A DNA stretch of 64,000 bases from Cladobotryum mycophilum (lineage: Eukaryota; Ascomycota; Sordariomycetes; Hypocreales; Hypocreaceae). Both the position numbers and the translations under genes were made by a program. The notes under the pieces are model-generated. The model was given only the letters and a program-made list of their open reading frames with translations. It had not been told where the DNA came from and ran no database searches. Each line of letters starts with the position of its first letter. Within the stretch, counting starts at the first letter, position 1. This document shows, piece by piece, positions 62,707 through 64,000 of the stretch. The stretch lies in the NCBI GenBank assembly GCA_036429605.1, contig JAVFKD010000016.1, positions 4,154,001 to 4,218,000 of the forward strand, read 5' to 3'.

Positions 62707-64000
62707 GGGGGAATATTTCGTCTCACGCCGTCACCTGTGGCACGTTGAAACAGAAACAATCACCTATGTCTTTACAGGTCCAATGACTACAAAGTCCAGC
62801 GGCAAGAATTCAGAGAGGAAGAGAAGAGACAAAGGTAAAGGGGTCCGCTATGATAAGATAAATGACAAATGTCTGAGATTGGTATGTAGATATGTACATG
62901 CGTATCGGACACTGCCGGTATTGGCGAAGATTGTCTAAGATGGGGGGTTTGATCAGCATCGATTCCGAGCAAACCGACCCGCAGATTGCGCTGATGTTAC
63001 AGTAACGGGCGCTGACGCATTGGGCAGCTGGACGTCGAAGCAATCAATATGAATACCCATGGATGCGTGCCTCTTGAGGGGGAATACGAATGCAATCTTT
63101 TGGAATGATCTCAATGCTGCCAATTCATCATGCAAACTCTTGGAACACAAAGGGAGAAGCCGACAGCCCGAAGCCGAACAGGTTGTTGGTAGTCATGAGA
63201 TCAAACACTATTAAAACACCACTGTTCTTAATACTAACCGCCCATCATGTTTCTCATGGCCAGTGATCCATCAACAAGTCAGTCTTCCATGCAGTGCCAT
63301 TACTACCACTGCCGCTCACAATGATCTGTTAGGAAAATGCGGCATCTCGCTCCAGAAGCGCGACAGATGAAGCCATACCACCAGCCAGCCCGATTAGGTG
63401 GTCCACTATTAATCCATGTAGGGATGAGCACTCCCACAACCAAGACCGTTACCCCAGTTCTTAGAGTCTCGCTCTCAATTGATAGCTGCTAGGTGCAACA
63501 CTCTCGAGCCCACTTCGATCACAGACATCAGTCGAAGTGTCATCTTTCTTGTCATTCAATTCGAGAACAAACAAAGGCCTTACCCGAGACCATCCCCAGC
63601 CAACTTTCTTGTAACTAGTATTCGAAAACCAAGTGGTGCATCCCAGTCCTATACTTACCCTAGATATACACAGCAGAACTATCATTTAAATCTCGCCCTC
63701 GATAGAAAAGCGAGAGCAGGAGAGATGCATTCACTTCGGTTAGTTATATTAGATTAGGGTATTTGTACACTAAAAGCACAGAATTCTGGACAGAGGACCT
63801 CGGCTATTAAATCATGCCAGCCCATAGTTTCATCCAACAGATTCCACTGATGATTTGAACCGTATAACGCCAGATAGCCTACCCCTGAGGAGCACCGAAT
63901 TGCCCCATGCAAAAAGAAACGAGCCCAAAGATGCGTCATCCAAGTACAAAACATTATCATCACCGCGCTTGATCCAATTCTCATTGACATAAATTTGCGA
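62707..64000. other. Right-edge intergenic region
   Basis: About 1.3 kb from the MFS start to the window end. It should carry the MFS promoter. The short frames, up to 92 codons, have no family resemblance. No RNA gene or mobile element noticed. Confidence 0.5.

Overview
The window comes from the nuclear genome of a filamentous ascomycete, probably a Sordariomycete and perhaps Hypocreales. Most genes are broken by short introns of about 45 to 90 bases with GTAAGT-type donors and CTAAC-type branch sites. A single 5S rRNA gene of Neurospora type stands alone between protein genes, and two very large secondary-metabolite enzymes are present. The order assignment is inference from gene content, not a species identification.

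Layout. The left part (1-12 kb) holds a small YCII/DGPF-domain protein (+), an LCMT-type SAM methyltransferase (-), a cytochrome P450 (-), a rhodopsin-like seven-helix membrane protein (-) and a DHA2-type drug/H+ antiporter (+). A complete highly reducing polyketide synthase (KS-AT-DH-cMT-ER-KR-ACP, about 2,590 residues, nine introns) follows at 14.0-22.4 kb. Then comes about 7 kb with no convincing protein gene; its one clear feature is the 5S rRNA gene at about 26.0 kb (-). From 29.3 to 57.4 kb lies one giant non-ribosomal peptide synthetase of about 9,350 residues. It has seven modules, starts with an adenylation domain, has epimerases in modules 5 and 6, and ends in a cyclising-type condensation domain. 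A GH18 chitinase (-) and a 12-helix MFS transporter (-) complete the right side; these look like ordinary neighbours.

How the genes may work together. The synthase, P450, methyltransferase and DHA2 exporter form a plausible polyketide cluster: reduced chain, oxidation, methylation, export. The peptide synthetase has no starter condensation domain, and no CoA ligase, stand-alone acyltransferase or thioesterase is in view, so a classic lipopeptide hand-over from the polyketide synthase is not supported. A head-to-tail cyclic heptapeptide with D-residues at positions 5 and 6 is the simplest reading. No pathway transcription factor is visible.

Data quality. The peptide synthetase and the P450 each contain one frame break lying exactly at a C/G homopolymer, and the DHA2 exporter has a one-base phase conflict at its first intron. 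Three one-base problems in otherwise healthy genes suggest sequencing or assembly errors more than gene decay, but the sequence alone cannot prove it.
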